Below are positions 51,801-61,371 of a stretch of 64,000 bases of DNA, piece after piece. The position numbers and the translations under genes were made by a program. Source of the stretch: Strigamia acuminata (taxonomy: Eukaryota; Arthropoda; Chilopoda; Geophilomorpha; Linotaeniidae); the NCBI GenBank assembly GCA_949358305.1, contig OX442314.1:59901369-59965368 (forward strand). Reading direction: 5' to 3'. The notes under the pieces are model-generated. The model made no database searches. It was not told where the DNA came from and saw nothing but the letters and a program-made list of their open reading frames with translations. Numbering within the stretch: the stretch's first letter is position 1; every line of letters starts with the position of its first letter.

Positions 51801-54448
51801 TCAAAGATAAATTTATTAAATCAACTTTAATTTCAGCCATTTCACCAACTAAACCAAAGAAAGGAAAAAGGAAATCCCTCATTCCTCGCCGAATTATAGT
51901 GACCACAACACCATCAAATGCGCCAACTCAAATTGCGCAACCCATCTCCACAACTGCGTCAACTCCAGTTGCGCAACCAACTCAACAAACAACTCCAGTT
52001 ACATTACCAGTAATTTCACCTAATTCTCCATCAGTTCGTGTTTCAGTGCCACTTCGTGCGCGCAGACAACATTCGTTAATTCCAATATTAACGAAGAAAA
52101 GAGGACGACCACGTAAGATTATGATAATCCCAGTGCTCTCCCCTCGCGCCAAACGGGCCATTGCGACAAGAACTCGAGCTAGATTAAGAGATCCCACTTT
52201 AGTTCCGAAAATATCTCCGAAATTACCAAGATATGGCGCTAATGTAAAGAAATGGAAACAACCAAAATTATTAAAGGCACAGAGAGTTGGAAAGGGCAAA
52301 AGGACGCCGAAAGCACCTCGTTTAGTGGTTTCACCTATTCCCACAGCCCTTCCTAGTCCTATTCCTGCTCCCATTCCTACTCCGACGCTCCCTGACCAAC
52401 CCAATTCTCCAAGTAAATCAGAAGTTTCCATTCCTTCAGCACCAACTCCCCTCACTTTAAAACCAAAAGGAATACCTAAAAAGTCATCTGGAATTCCTTC
52501 CCATATTTTACCTCCTCGTAAAAAATTTATTTCTACACCAACTCCTGTTTCCAAAATACCAATTCCACCAATTCCTAGACCTAAAGGACGACCTCGAAAG
52601 TCAGCTGGAATTCCCTCTCATATTTTGCCACCAAAACCAAAACCTACACCAAAATCAACTCCTATCCAAATTCCTAATTTTCCTACACCTTCTCCCACAC
52701 AATCCATTCCAATATCGCAATCTCCTATTCCTCCAACCTCTCCTGCGTCTACGCCGTCAACGACAACTGATACAGCACCAACTGTGCCACCAGTGCTTGA
52801 CCCCGGACCTGGGCCTTCTGGACTCCAACTCCCCGATGGATACCCTTCTGAGCCGGACTCCGACACGTCGTCATCCGACACAGACAGTTTTAGCCCGATT
52901 CGGGATTTTCCTTCGCCGGTGGAGTATCCAGTACCAAGAGGTGGAATGCCGCGAACTCCGACAAGACTGCGCCCGAGATCTGAACGAACATTTACAGAAT
53001 CAGACAGAAGGCTCACTGAAGCGGAGCAACAGGCTGAATTGGAACACGATCCACCTATTGAACATCCACCATTTGAAATGTTACCAGATGCCGCTGAAAT
53101 AATAGCCGCACAGAGACAAGATCCGTGGTCGCGTGAGTTGATATACTACTTAACTGCTCAAATGCTGCCGGTCGATCCAGTCGAAGCTGCGCAAATTCAA
53201 AAAGGCGCGCAAAATTTTGGTATGCATAAAGATATGTTGTGTCGTTTTCCACCAGTCCACATTAATGAAATACGCAAGAGGCGTCAAATTTATCTCCCCT
53301 TGGAATTGCGCGAACGATATTTCCGCGCAATGCATTACCCTCCAGTAGTGGGACACATGGGCAGAGAAAAAACCCTCCATCGTTTAAAGACGCGTGTATA
53401 TTGGCCCAAAATGAGAGAAGATGTTCAAACTTGGATCCAGGTTTGCGAGGCTTGTCAACGCGCGAAACCATTAAATCGCTTGCCTTATGGCAAAATGATA
53501 ATGTCAAGAGCGCGCCACTTGTTCTCCGCAATATACATTGATTACTATGGCAAAAAACCACGTTCAGTGGGCGGCCACTGCTATGCCTTTGTAATGGTCG
53601 ACTCAGCGAGTCGTTGGTTAGACGTAAGACTAACAGAAGATTCGCAAATTCAGAAATTTACGAAACGCTGGGGTTTCCCCAAAATCATTATCAGCGACAA
53701 TGCCCCCGCGTTCAGGTCACCTGAATTTTGCAGCCAAATCCAGCAATTAGGCGCAGTAAACCGCTACACTGCAGCGTACCATCCCCAAGGCAATATTGCC
53801 GAACGCCTGAACCAATCCTTAAAGAACTGCATTTTAGCTTACATAGACGACCACGACAGGTGGGATGTAAATATCGGCTATTTTGTTTTGGCAATCAATT
53901 CGGCGTACCAAATTTCGTTAAAGTACTCTCCATTTAAGTTAGTTACAGGCCAAGAAGCCAGATTCCCTGGTGATATTGATAGTGACACAGATGACGGAGA
54001 ACCTTTACCACCATCTGAGGCTGAAAACCTTCATGAGCAAATGCGCACCATGCGAGAAAGGGCGATGAACAATTTGCGCGAATCCCAGATCCGCCACAAA
54101 AAGTGGTTCGATTTAAAACGTCGCGCTCATGACTTTCGCCCTGGCGATTGGGTAACGTTGCGCAATCGGCAACCCTCTTCCGCCGACAGACAGTTTGCAG
54201 CAGGCTTACGCCAGCGAACTGAAGGAGTCTATATCATTCACAAATTGGTGGGCCCCAACACTGTCATCTTAATGGACCAAAATGGCAGAAAAACACAACC
54301 ATACAACGTTGTTGAACTTCGCCATTGGCATTTTGCGCAAATTAATTTCCTAACCTTAAAAGATGTCGAAATCATCGACAAGCATGTCGAAAATTATACT
54401 GCTAACACACTAGATATTTTCACTGCTTATTTTCTTTCTTTTAAATGA
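48728..54448 (+). CDS. pol: Pol polyprotein, element B
   Basis: 1906 codons in one frame, entered by -1 slippage near 48773. Aspartic protease (Asp213 of DSGA; ILGRDF), reverse transcriptase (YIDD 708-711), RNase H (TDAS, Asp858), a linker of over 400 residues rich in Pro/Thr/Ser, then integrase: zinc domain from His1536, catalytic Asp1605, Asp1657, Glu1692, and a GPY/F-like C-terminus. The linker has AT-hook motifs RGRPRK (1125-1130) and PKGRPRK (1285-1291). The second lies in one of two copies of a segment repeated 117 bp apart (1246-1263, 1285-1302). Compared with A, integrase lacks about seven residues between the first two catalytic Asp. No stop or frame break was seen. Confidence 0.93.
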   Translation: MAPYLSCVLQSFREAGKLRRPEVPTTGGARPQVNQPVSTSVKRVESTRRAPPDITLDENISDRIIPTTTTPSITPSESKPGISVVSSTPPSSSPIVTNQRKTSVLQPVAFQLASGPVSKSTALQAATAQKQITKNVSKNFKIPIIKTTPSVNSAEAPKEVIAPMKVSFVMLTSEELKESQEPIIEITRADRLRREAPCVKISWANVSFTALLDSGAQTCIMSEELFQQLHEKMGLEFINLHEQVQVASGHVVTASKSVTLALRAPLGVVKFVCLVLPDAKNDLILGRDFNQAVGATIDHGRSQWSLAGSDEIRKFVTYEDAKKSESILVFPMAPEGLDKSTTPLAKISEIVPNKILKKPAPSSDINCVLLLHQPLRNEVFEYPNDDSQRQVKTIRHRSRTTWSNIWSPKRKKTSRTSSKVKKTISRKLTLSQFRRLRRLRHKLNVIRPIAKQLIAQRAKGINDQKKLINYSRTTAQPTNGENDSNSNVYNINFLQYRPSEDPTDLDWIYHQLWNHLTVTQIKLLIETLQPISQIFREEIGLCNNTEYEVNLPDFRPIHVPVRPVNPAKKAIIDKYIDKKLQQGIIRRSQSDCAVAPVVVPKKTGEWRTAMDFRPINAQTIPDVYPLPDIDNIFAYLGGAHWFSIIDGREAFHQIGVRKGDERFLAFITHRGLFEYVRMPFGPINGPATLQRAMNKTLAKYLYKFVFVYIDDVIIFSKTFEEHVQHLRLVLEELFDAGFTMNANKTELCKQRLEVLGHIVESGQISPNPKKVSAIQNYPAPTNLRELQRFKGMVGYYQSFIANFSKTSEVFRPLLKKDAVWHWNEAQQEAFDYLKDQIATPTLKRRFPSWKKPFILQTDASYSGLGSALMQLNDAGERIPIAFASRALNSAEKNYNVTEIECLAAVWAVKRFRAYLEMMPFYLESDHRSLKWLFQQREPTGRLARWVLSLSEYKFTFLHCSGCKNRVADALSRAPVDPPEDDEEDDSPLVDEACYTAYFDDCSQWPALSIITELPKDINRQFKKMFKDKFIKSTLISAISPTKPKKGKRKSLIPRRIIVTTTPSNAPTQIAQPISTTASTPVAQPTQQTTPVTLPVISPNSPSVRVSVPLRARRQHSLIPILTKKRGRPRKIMIIPVLSPRAKRAIATRTRARLRDPTLVPKISPKLPRYGANVKKWKQPKLLKAQRVGKGKRTPKAPRLVVSPIPTALPSPIPAPIPTPTLPDQPNSPSKSEVSIPSAPTPLTLKPKGIPKKSSGIPSHILPPRKKFISTPTPVSKIPIPPIPRPKGRPRKSAGIPSHILPPKPKPTPKSTPIQIPNFPTPSPTQSIPISQSPIPPTSPASTPSTTTDTAPTVPPVLDPGPGPSGLQLPDGYPSEPDSDTSSSDTDSFSPIRDFPSPVEYPVPRGGMPRTPTRLRPRSERTFTESDRRLTEAEQQAELEHDPPIEHPPFEMLPDAAEIIAAQRQDPWSRELIYYLTAQMLPVDPVEAAQIQKGAQNFGMHKDMLCRFPPVHINEIRKRRQIYLPLELRERYFRAMHYPPVVGHMGREKTLHRLKTRVYWPKMREDVQTWIQVCEACQRAKPLNRLPYGKMIMSRARHLFSAIYIDYYGKKPRSVGGHCYAFVMVDSASRWLDVRLTEDSQIQKFTKRWGFPKIIISDNAPAFRSPEFCSQIQQLGAVNRYTAAYHPQGNIAERLNQSLKNCILAYIDDHDRWDVNIGYFVLAINSAYQISLKYSPFKLVTGQEARFPGDIDSDTDDGEPLPPSEAENLHEQMRTMRERAMNNLRESQIRHKKWFDLKRRAHDFRPGDWVTLRNRQPSSADRQFAAGLRQRTEGVYIIHKLVGPNTVILMDQNGRKTQPYNVVELRHWHFAQINFLTLKDVEIIDKHVENYTANTLDIFTAYFLSFK
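48773..48779 (+). promoter_or_regulatory. -1 frameshift site GGAAAAC (gag/pol, B)
   Basis: In the gag frame it reads G GAA AAC; one base back gives GGA AAA and the open pol frame. The codon position is the same as the GGGAAAC of element A, and the pol products start alike (Gly-Lys, then Arg-Pro a few residues later). It is a non-standard heptamer, because the first three bases are GGA, comparable in kind with the G GAU UUA site of mouse mammary tumour virus. Confidence 0.6.
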
Positions 54449-54465
54449 TTTTTCTAATTATTTTC

Positions 54466-54466
<1 letters not shown>

Positions 54467-54512
<46 letters not shown>
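54467..54512 (+). repeat. 46-base A tract after pol
   Basis: An uninterrupted run of A, 18 bases after the pol stop and inside the element. It could be slippage expansion, or A-tailed RNA captured during reverse transcription. Confidence 0.9.
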
Positions 54513-54515
<3 letters not shown>

Positions 54516-55189
54516 AAAGTAATCCGGTGTAATTCCATCGTTACTTTAAAGAAAAATTTCATTTATGTTTTTATGTTTCTTTATTTTTAAATATTTTATG
54601 TTTTATGTTATTCGTTTTACGTTTCATATTTGTTTATTTCAAAATTGACTAAGTCCATTTCCAGTGAGGACAAAATTGTCCACTAGAGTGTGACACTTTT
54701 AATTGCATTTTCAAAACACCACGTGTTTAGATTATTTATTTTCCTAATTTATTATTTCAACCTAGTTCTATATACCTATGTGTGTTTAGATTTGCATATG
54801 CTAAACTTTCTCATTGAAGATCAATGTTAAATTTGACTATTTCTTCTAGAACATTCATTTACGATCTTTCGTTAACTTCCAATTCTTCACACTAGAGTAC
54901 GTCGTTCTATTAAAACAGTTACGACTATAATCTCCAACACCCACACTTCATACCCATGTGCTTTTATGACACCTGTGTGAGAAAATTCTCGAAGCGTTTG
55001 ACACTCGTGCACTCTTCTTCTAGGGATTAACATCATGTGTTGAATTTCGTGTGTTATGTTTTGTGCGCGTTCATTATTTGCGCAATTCTAATTGTAAGTA
55101 ACGTTTGTGATATGTTCATTGTTTCAATTCGTGTATATAACCCCAATGATTGAAATCAATTAGGCACAATTACATCTAGTTGAGACAAC
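54513..55189 (+). other. Pol-ORF3 spacer with possible splice or promoter signals (B)
   Basis: Non-coding. Donor-like GTAAGT at 55094-55099; acceptor-like AGs at 55163 and 55179; TATATAA at 55133-55139, 51 bases before the ORF3 ATG. The GTAAGT and acceptor arrangement parallels element A. Whether ORF3 is made from a spliced RNA or from its own promoter is open. Confidence 0.35.
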
Positions 55190-57985
55190 ATGGCCGACAA
55201 ACATGTGTGTCGTTGCAAAGAGGATTTCCCGGGCGAACCTTATCCGAAGAACTTTGCCGAACCGCCGCTCCACGCAGTCGGGCCGCCCAAATTTCCATGC
55301 TGGCATCCGAACGATCCCCGTGAACACAGCTTTCCAAACTTTGAAATATGTCCGGTTTGCTCCGGATATGGTTATGAGCTTGTTGTTTCGGGTGTGGACA
55401 AGACGTGTCGAGCGTGTGACGGGCGAGGCGATCTGCGACGCGGATTTCATCGTGTGTGGATGCGCCAGATTTATGGCTGGTGCCTCTTTCGTCGTGTCCA
55501 GGACAAGGTATATTTGATCGGAGTAGAGTTTCCACAATTTCGGCCACCAAACGGGACACCAGCCATGGTACAAAGATTCCGCGCCGGCCATTTCAAGTAT
55601 TGGCACAGACTTCAACGAGAAGCGCGACAGGCGAGAATCGTGCCTAGGAGCTGGATTTACCCGACAGCTGAATTAATGCGCGTTACATTTGCGCAAGTGC
55701 CGAATTTGCTCGCCGACGAAATCGCCGGTTTGGACCCGATGGACCAGGAGCAGCGGGAAGTTGACGAAGCACAACCGACGTTGCCCCAATTCTTCCACAG
55801 CTTCCCTGGGACCGATGCGAGTCTTCAAGAGCAGATCAGCATTGCGTTGGAATCACTAGGAGACCTCAACACTATCGACGACAATTCCGACACTGCGCTG
55901 CCATATTTCTACCAGCGTAAACCACCATGCTCGATGAATCGAAATCCGAATCGAGAGCAGCAACTAGCCATCAAGGTGCGCAACACTTTGGCATCCTCGT
56001 CGTCTGCGCTCCCACATGATCCTACTCGAGACACGGAGACAGAACAATTCGTGCCCAGACCTTCGGCAGAGACGATTGCCAAAGCAGCCGAAAAAATGGC
56101 GACACTCACCATTACTACCAAAGAGGACACCGAAAGTTTGTATTCAAATTCCACCGTGTCTAACGTTGAATTTTCAACTCCACCAACAGAAATGGCGCTA
56201 CGACCAGTGCCACAACTGCAGTTCATTCCCGAATCACCAGTGTTAGCGGACGATTCTGCGCAAGAAACATTGCGCAAAGAGAGCATGGACGATTCTCAGC
56301 AATCCGTTGCCGCCGCTAGACTTCCAGAATTCGACGTACAATCCACAATGAGTGTGACCCCGTCGATTCTGGACATTACCAACGAAATTCGCGGTAGTGT
56401 TCCCACCGCCAAAATAAGTGATGTGCGCAGATTGGAACGAAAGATGATTGACATTCGCGACATCGACATTCCGTCTGCCAGAACTGACTTTTCTCGGCCG
56501 CGCGGACCGCCACTGAGCGCTAGACTGACACCAGCAGTGAAAGCGCAACGATCAGCGTCAACGCCGAGTTTGCCGATTCCCGATTCTGATATTGACCATT
56601 CAAACATTAATGAAAATTTATCTGCCGATCTTTTTCCAGCTTCGACTATTTCCGTTGCCTCAGCTGATGTATTTTCACAAACTTACACGATCTCGCCAAT
56701 TGCACCAGCAACCGAAGTTCCATCATGTCCACAGGTAAAACTTTCAAAAGTTCCGACTTTGCCAGTGACGCCGATTACTTATGCGCACTTTCCTGGGCGC
56801 AATGTAACCTCAACAACGTCGTCCGGCGCCAACTTTAACATGTCAACCACGACGGCGGCCACCGCGAAAATTCCAGTGACGTCGATTCTTGTTTCGGACT
56901 CATCACCTTACCGATCCCGACTCGACTGCGCAATCCCAAATATCGGACCTGGACTTTCATTCAAAAAGGTCGCTTCCCGTTGTGAATTGGCGTATGACAA
57001 GTATGGAGTGACCCAGAAACCAGTTAACTCGTTGGAGGTCGTAGAGGAATTCTTGCGCAAATTCGAGGTCCAGATTTCCATCAAGGGACCAGGAGTTTCC
57101 CAGACCCGCTTCCAAATTCCATGGAAAGCTTGGAATACTTTGATCACCTTCATGTTGGTGGAAGATTTCAGCGTCTACCAAGGAGATTTTCGTGTGACTC
57201 AAAAAGAGATGATGGACAGACGGCCCCACATTGCGCGACAGGTTGAAAAGCGAATGTCCGAGTGTGGCACGTACGACTCCGAGACGGCAGTTGAGATCCT
57301 GATATGGACCCTTCATCGTGAGATCTCCGTCTATCTTTACAAAGTCCAGGACACCAGGGACTATCACAACATGATGGAGGAGAAGAGACGCCAAGAGCGA
57401 GACGCGGAACACGAGCTGGAAAAAACCCGGGTTGCAGAAGCCCACCGCCAAGCAGACGAACGTGAAGCTCGTGAACAAGCAGAAAAAGAGGAAGAAAAGA
57501 GACGGTCGGATGAATTGCGCCTTCAAGAATTGCGCAATCTGATGACGGATTCAGGTTTTTACCCGATGACAGCACCATCCATTCCACCGGCCCAAGGATC
57601 GCAAATTTGGGATGACACGCCACCCCGCATCACTCTGGAGCTGCTCCCCAGCCTTTTGCCACCAGCCGCGGTCGAGTGCAATTTTGCGAATGCAAATGGA
57701 CCGTGCCTCCAATTTGGGATGTCTGCCGCATCTGTCCGACAACTTTTCCAATCCCTCGCATCTGCAGACCTACGCATGAGTCCGGAAGAGGCTAAACCAC
57801 TCCTCAATTCGCTGTATCGCCGATACGGAGAACTCTTCTTGGACCATTGTAAGAATGAGATTAACCGGCAGGGTGCCACCAACTACCGAGATGCAATGAG
57901 AGTTGTGGTCAACGTGGCGTTAAACATGATAAAATCATTTCGAATGCCGACACCTTACCGCACCTTGTCAGGTAATTCTCAATAA
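55190..57985 (+). CDS. ORF3 protein with DnaJ-like zinc motif (element B)
   Basis: 931 residues, homologous to ORF3 of A (927). The N-terminal block keeps HPND...SFPNFE, the CxxCxGxG pair (Cys54, Cys57, Gly59, Gly61; Cys73, Cys76, Gly78, Gly80) and GDLRR. A Pro/Ser/Thr-rich middle, about 240-560, is little conserved. Residues about 610-720 align with 520-630 of A, followed by a long Glu/Arg/Ala-rich coiled coil (about 725-785). The C-terminal helical part (about 840-925) aligns with the end of A. No signal peptide or membrane segment is present. The conservation of ends and middle helices, with free variation between, indicates a multi-domain protein under selection. Function unknown. Confidence 0.85.
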   Translation: MADKHVCRCKEDFPGEPYPKNFAEPPLHAVGPPKFPCWHPNDPREHSFPNFEICPVCSGYGYELVVSGVDKTCRACDGRGDLRRGFHRVWMRQIYGWCLFRRVQDKVYLIGVEFPQFRPPNGTPAMVQRFRAGHFKYWHRLQREARQARIVPRSWIYPTAELMRVTFAQVPNLLADEIAGLDPMDQEQREVDEAQPTLPQFFHSFPGTDASLQEQISIALESLGDLNTIDDNSDTALPYFYQRKPPCSMNRNPNREQQLAIKVRNTLASSSSALPHDPTRDTETEQFVPRPSAETIAKAAEKMATLTITTKEDTESLYSNSTVSNVEFSTPPTEMALRPVPQLQFIPESPVLADDSAQETLRKESMDDSQQSVAAARLPEFDVQSTMSVTPSILDITNEIRGSVPTAKISDVRRLERKMIDIRDIDIPSARTDFSRPRGPPLSARLTPAVKAQRSASTPSLPIPDSDIDHSNINENLSADLFPASTISVASADVFSQTYTISPIAPATEVPSCPQVKLSKVPTLPVTPITYAHFPGRNVTSTTSSGANFNMSTTTAATAKIPVTSILVSDSSPYRSRLDCAIPNIGPGLSFKKVASRCELAYDKYGVTQKPVNSLEVVEEFLRKFEVQISIKGPGVSQTRFQIPWKAWNTLITFMLVEDFSVYQGDFRVTQKEMMDRRPHIARQVEKRMSECGTYDSETAVEILIWTLHREISVYLYKVQDTRDYHNMMEEKRRQERDAEHELEKTRVAEAHRQADEREAREQAEKEEEKRRSDELRLQELRNLMTDSGFYPMTAPSIPPAQGSQIWDDTPPRITLELLPSLLPPAAVECNFANANGPCLQFGMSAASVRQLFQSLASADLRMSPEEAKPLLNSLYRRYGELFLDHCKNEINRQGATNYRDAMRVVVNVALNMIKSFRMPTPYRTLSGNSQ

Positions 57986-59838
57986 ACAATAACAATTTCT
58001 TTAACATAGATATTCTACGGGACAGCAACATCGTCACTCGGAAAACCGTAGGACTACCCATTATGCGCCACCATTCTCTTTGTGCAATTTAACCAACAAA
58101 TCACCACCCAAAGTGTGTTTCATCACCTCTACTCGTTCAACGATGTGAGAATATTTCCTTACAGCGCCCGTGTAAAATTCCTCAATTGAGTTACGGAACT
58201 GGTCTTATTCTCATCCTCACATATGAGTTAGAGGTAAAGTGTATTTCATCTCAGCTATTCGTTTAGTGTCCCGAGAACAACTCCTTATAGCGCCCGCCTA
58301 AAATTTCTCTACGGAGTTGCGGAACTGGTTTTGTTTCTCGCCACCATTGCGGATGCGAATGAAATATTTCATCATAAAAGTTCATTTCACACGTCCCAAG
58401 GCATCAAATTCTTATAGCGCCCTCCTAAAATTTCTCTACGGAGTTGAGGAACTGATTTTGTGTTTTGGCCGTTGTGTTTGTGTTTCTCATCATCATTTTG
58501 TGTTAAATGTTTTTCAATAAGTGTAATATTCCACAGACTGCTGGAAACATTTATTGCGCAAATTTATCTGATCTTCATCACCGCTGGATAAGTGCTCCAA
58601 AAGTGAAGTGTTAATTTTATTATGTTTATTTTTAAATACTTTAGCATGAACAATTAGCCGAACAATTACGAGACTTTTATTTGCTATAGTGTTTTCTTCA
58701 TTATTATTTTTCATTATTATAATTTAATTATATTGTGATATTTTTGAATTTAAATCCTGACTTATTCCAGAAATTATTCTAATTTTTAAATTCCCTCAAG
58801 ACTGAGATGATTAAGTTTAATTTTAGTTTTTCTCATTTGAATTACTGGAATAGGTCATGATACTGATAATTACTTGTGGTATTCATAATTGTGATATATT
58901 AGTGTGATTTTTCAAATTTAGTGTTTATTCAATTTTCATAATGCCTAATATTTCTAACTGTGATAATTTTCCCGTGGCAACCGGTCCGGTTGTGCATGAG
59001 GATACCTTTATCCCTGTTCTTATTTGTTTTCCTCTAATGATTCCAAATAGTGTCATGTTTATATTTTTTGTTTATCGCGCCAACATTGCGCAATTTTCAT
59101 ATTTTCTGTTTAGTTCTCCCATCATTCCCTACATACTTACCTGATGTTAAGATTACATTCATGTATCGTATCCCTTACCTTATTTTGTTTTGCGCATTTA
59201 TTTGCGCCTTGTTCCTAAAAAAAGGTATCCAATCCGAATAAAACCCCCTGTTCGTAAGATAAACTCTCTTGTGACGTTCCTTATTTGTATTATTTTTCGT
59301 GTTTAAAAATTTATCCGCGTAGAAATTTATTGCTTCGATTTACAAAGCAAATGGGTAAAATAATTTTATTGTGATGACTTAAATTGAATTTAAAGTGTAT
59401 AGCCTCGAGTCCGTCCAATCCTAAAAAATTTAGTCCACGTCCCCCCTGTGAATGTCGCGTGTTTAGTTAGTCTTGTCTTCGTCCATACCAAAATTGTTTA
59501 ATCTTTATTCGATGAGTTTTATGCAGTTTATTTAAAAATGTTTGTTTATTCTTCCTAACCTTACTGATTTATAATTTTCATTTACAAGTCGGTCGGAAAT
59601 TTGTCTCAAGCTTCCTGATGAGCTAATTTTTGTTATTATTATTTATCTGGTGACGACCCCAAATAGCCATAATCATCATATTTAGTCAAGATCATATTTA
59701 ACCAAGATCATATTTAATCAAGAGTATGTTAGTCTAGACATTTATTTCATATGTTAACCAAGATTGTATTTATTATTGTATTGTTTTGAGTGAGCCTCTC
59801 TCTCTTTGCCTTTATTACAACAACTATAATAAAGGTTT
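57986..59838 (+). other. 3' non-coding region of element B
   Basis: About 1.85 kb without a supported gene. It contains the 126-bp tandem repeats (separate entry) and is otherwise T-rich. The hydrophobic ORFs at 58941-59144 and 59050-59241 follow the T-rich composition. Confidence 0.5.
58125..58475 (+). repeat. Three imperfect 126-bp tandem repeats
   Basis: Marker text AGCGCCCG...TAAAATT(T/C)CTC...GAGTT(A/G)(C/A)GGAACTG begins at 58163, 58289 and 58416, i.e. spaced 126-127 bp. The second and third copies are closest. Located in the 3' non-coding part of element B. Confidence 0.75.
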
Positions 59839-59851
59839 AAGGGGAGGGGGA
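59839..59851 (+). promoter_or_regulatory. Polypurine tract of element B
   Basis: AAGGGGAGGGGGA directly before the 3' LTR; ATAATAAA precedes it, as in element A. Confidence 0.9.
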
Positions 59852-60525
59852 TGTCACGGGCACGTCTACCCGCCTATTTTTAATTTAGAATAACCCGATC
59901 TTATTTCTTATAATATTTTCTTGTTCTTCTCACTTGTGATGATTCATCTCACTTACTCATCTTCATTTAATGAATGCGCAATCTGGATGATGCGCATATC
60001 ATTATTCTTAACAATCGAACTCCTATTTTCACCTTTCCACCCCCTTCTTTAATTGATCTGACCAGTCACATGACTGAGTTTTCTTCTTTCCAATCATCCT
60101 AAGTTTAATCACTTCTTCTTATGCTCTCTACTGGATAAGACCATTCTCCTTTAGTAACATTTAGATTTAGTCCTCTATTATTTGCGCCTTCAACAAGCGC
60201 CACTACATCTAACCCTATTGCGCTATTTTCTAAGCCGCCATCTTTTATATTATCACTGCCCGATGATATCCCCTTTCCACTTTAGGTTTATATCATCGTG
60301 CTTTCATTCTTTTACGCCTACAAACACCCGTCGTAAGCAAGGAACTGTCCAATATAAATTATGTTAGTCAAACGCGAGTATTAGGTTTCCTGAGTTTCTG
60401 GATGTCCACATTTGAAGGAAACAAGGTTTAGGGAAATCTACGAACTTTGCCCATTACTATTGCGCGAATTAGTTTTTGCGCGATATTGTTAGGAATTAAT
60501 TACACCAACGGAATTAATCGTGACA
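59852..60525 (+). repeat. 3' LTR of element B
   Basis: 674 bp, no difference from the 5' LTR noticed; followed by CCAT. Confidence 0.95.
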
Positions 60526-60529
60526 CCAT

Positions 60530-61371
60530 TTTGGAACAAAATGTCTAATTTTTCTTTTACATTTATTATTTCATCCAGTTTTGTTTATTTTCGCTGAATG
60601 CCCCACCGACTGCAAGTGATAACACCCGCAATGTATGTTCGTTTTTCTGCTCATTAGATGGCAGGAGTGCTAACGAGCTGATATGTTAGTGCACCTAAAA
60701 ATACAGTCAAAGACCACGCACATGCGCAGAATTGACTCCATTCTGCACGAGGAAATGTTATCGCGGCCATTTTCAGGATGGATGCAGTCGTTCGATTTTG
60801 TTGCTCATCGTTCTCGGTTTCATCACGGAAGAATGTTCCTTAGTTCATCTCGAATTTGTTCATTTCAATTTCGTCAAGATTTATTCGTATGATTCCTAGG
60901 GGAGTCGTTTCGGAGAATGAAGATGGCGCTCGGTTGCATTTGGATTTGGATTTGAATTTTCCTTTCATTTATTGCTTTTCATTTTATATCGTGATCATTT
61001 TCGCCGTTAATATCTCGTCACTGAAAGATTGGAAGCAGAAATGCACGTAATTTCATTTTACACCAGTGGTCTCGAAATACCAAGCAGGGTTGCTCATTCC
61101 TTCATATTTCTGTATAAATTGAAGCAATGTGCACAACAGCAATAAATTAAAAATGTATATTTTTATTGTTTTATTGTTACTATACTTCAGAAGTGGAGGG
61201 AGAATTTAGTTGAAGGCCCAATAAAATTTTTAAAATTTATTGAAATATAATATTTATTTTAATAAATTTTTTTTTTTTTAACAATTAGAACGTTCTTCTA
61301 GGGACGTCAATCAGGAGCCACTAAGATGGGTTTAAACTTTGAGCAGATAGATTCGTGTTGAGTAACCTGAG
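60530..61371. other. No gene recognised
   Basis: Flank to the right of element B. ORFs at 60683-60892 and 60856-61050 have no recognisable features. A T run lies at about 61268-61280. Confidence 0.35.

Larger units (their letters stand above)
46145..60525 (+). mobile_element. Ty3/gypsy LTR retrotransposon B, full length
   Basis: A 14.4-kb element with 674-bp LTRs that appear identical and a CCAT duplication (46141-46144, 60526-60529). Same layout as element A: primer site, gag (46920-48827, one TAG), pol in the -1 frame (48728-54448, protease to integrase in one frame), ORF3 (55190-57985), polypurine tract. Proteins are clearly homologous to those of A, with longer Pro-rich regions. The identical LTRs imply a very recent insertion. 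The TAG in gag and a 7-residue gap in integrase may affect activity. Confidence 0.95.

Noticed and set aside
51982-53016. Long Gly-rich minus-strand ORFs opposite the Pro-rich linker of B
   Set aside because: The complement of Pro/Ser/Thr codons reads as Gly/Val-rich; not a real protein.
58941-59241. Small membrane proteins encoded near the 3' end of element B
   Set aside because: Same reason: T-rich composition, two overlapping frames equally hydrophobic, no homology to element A.
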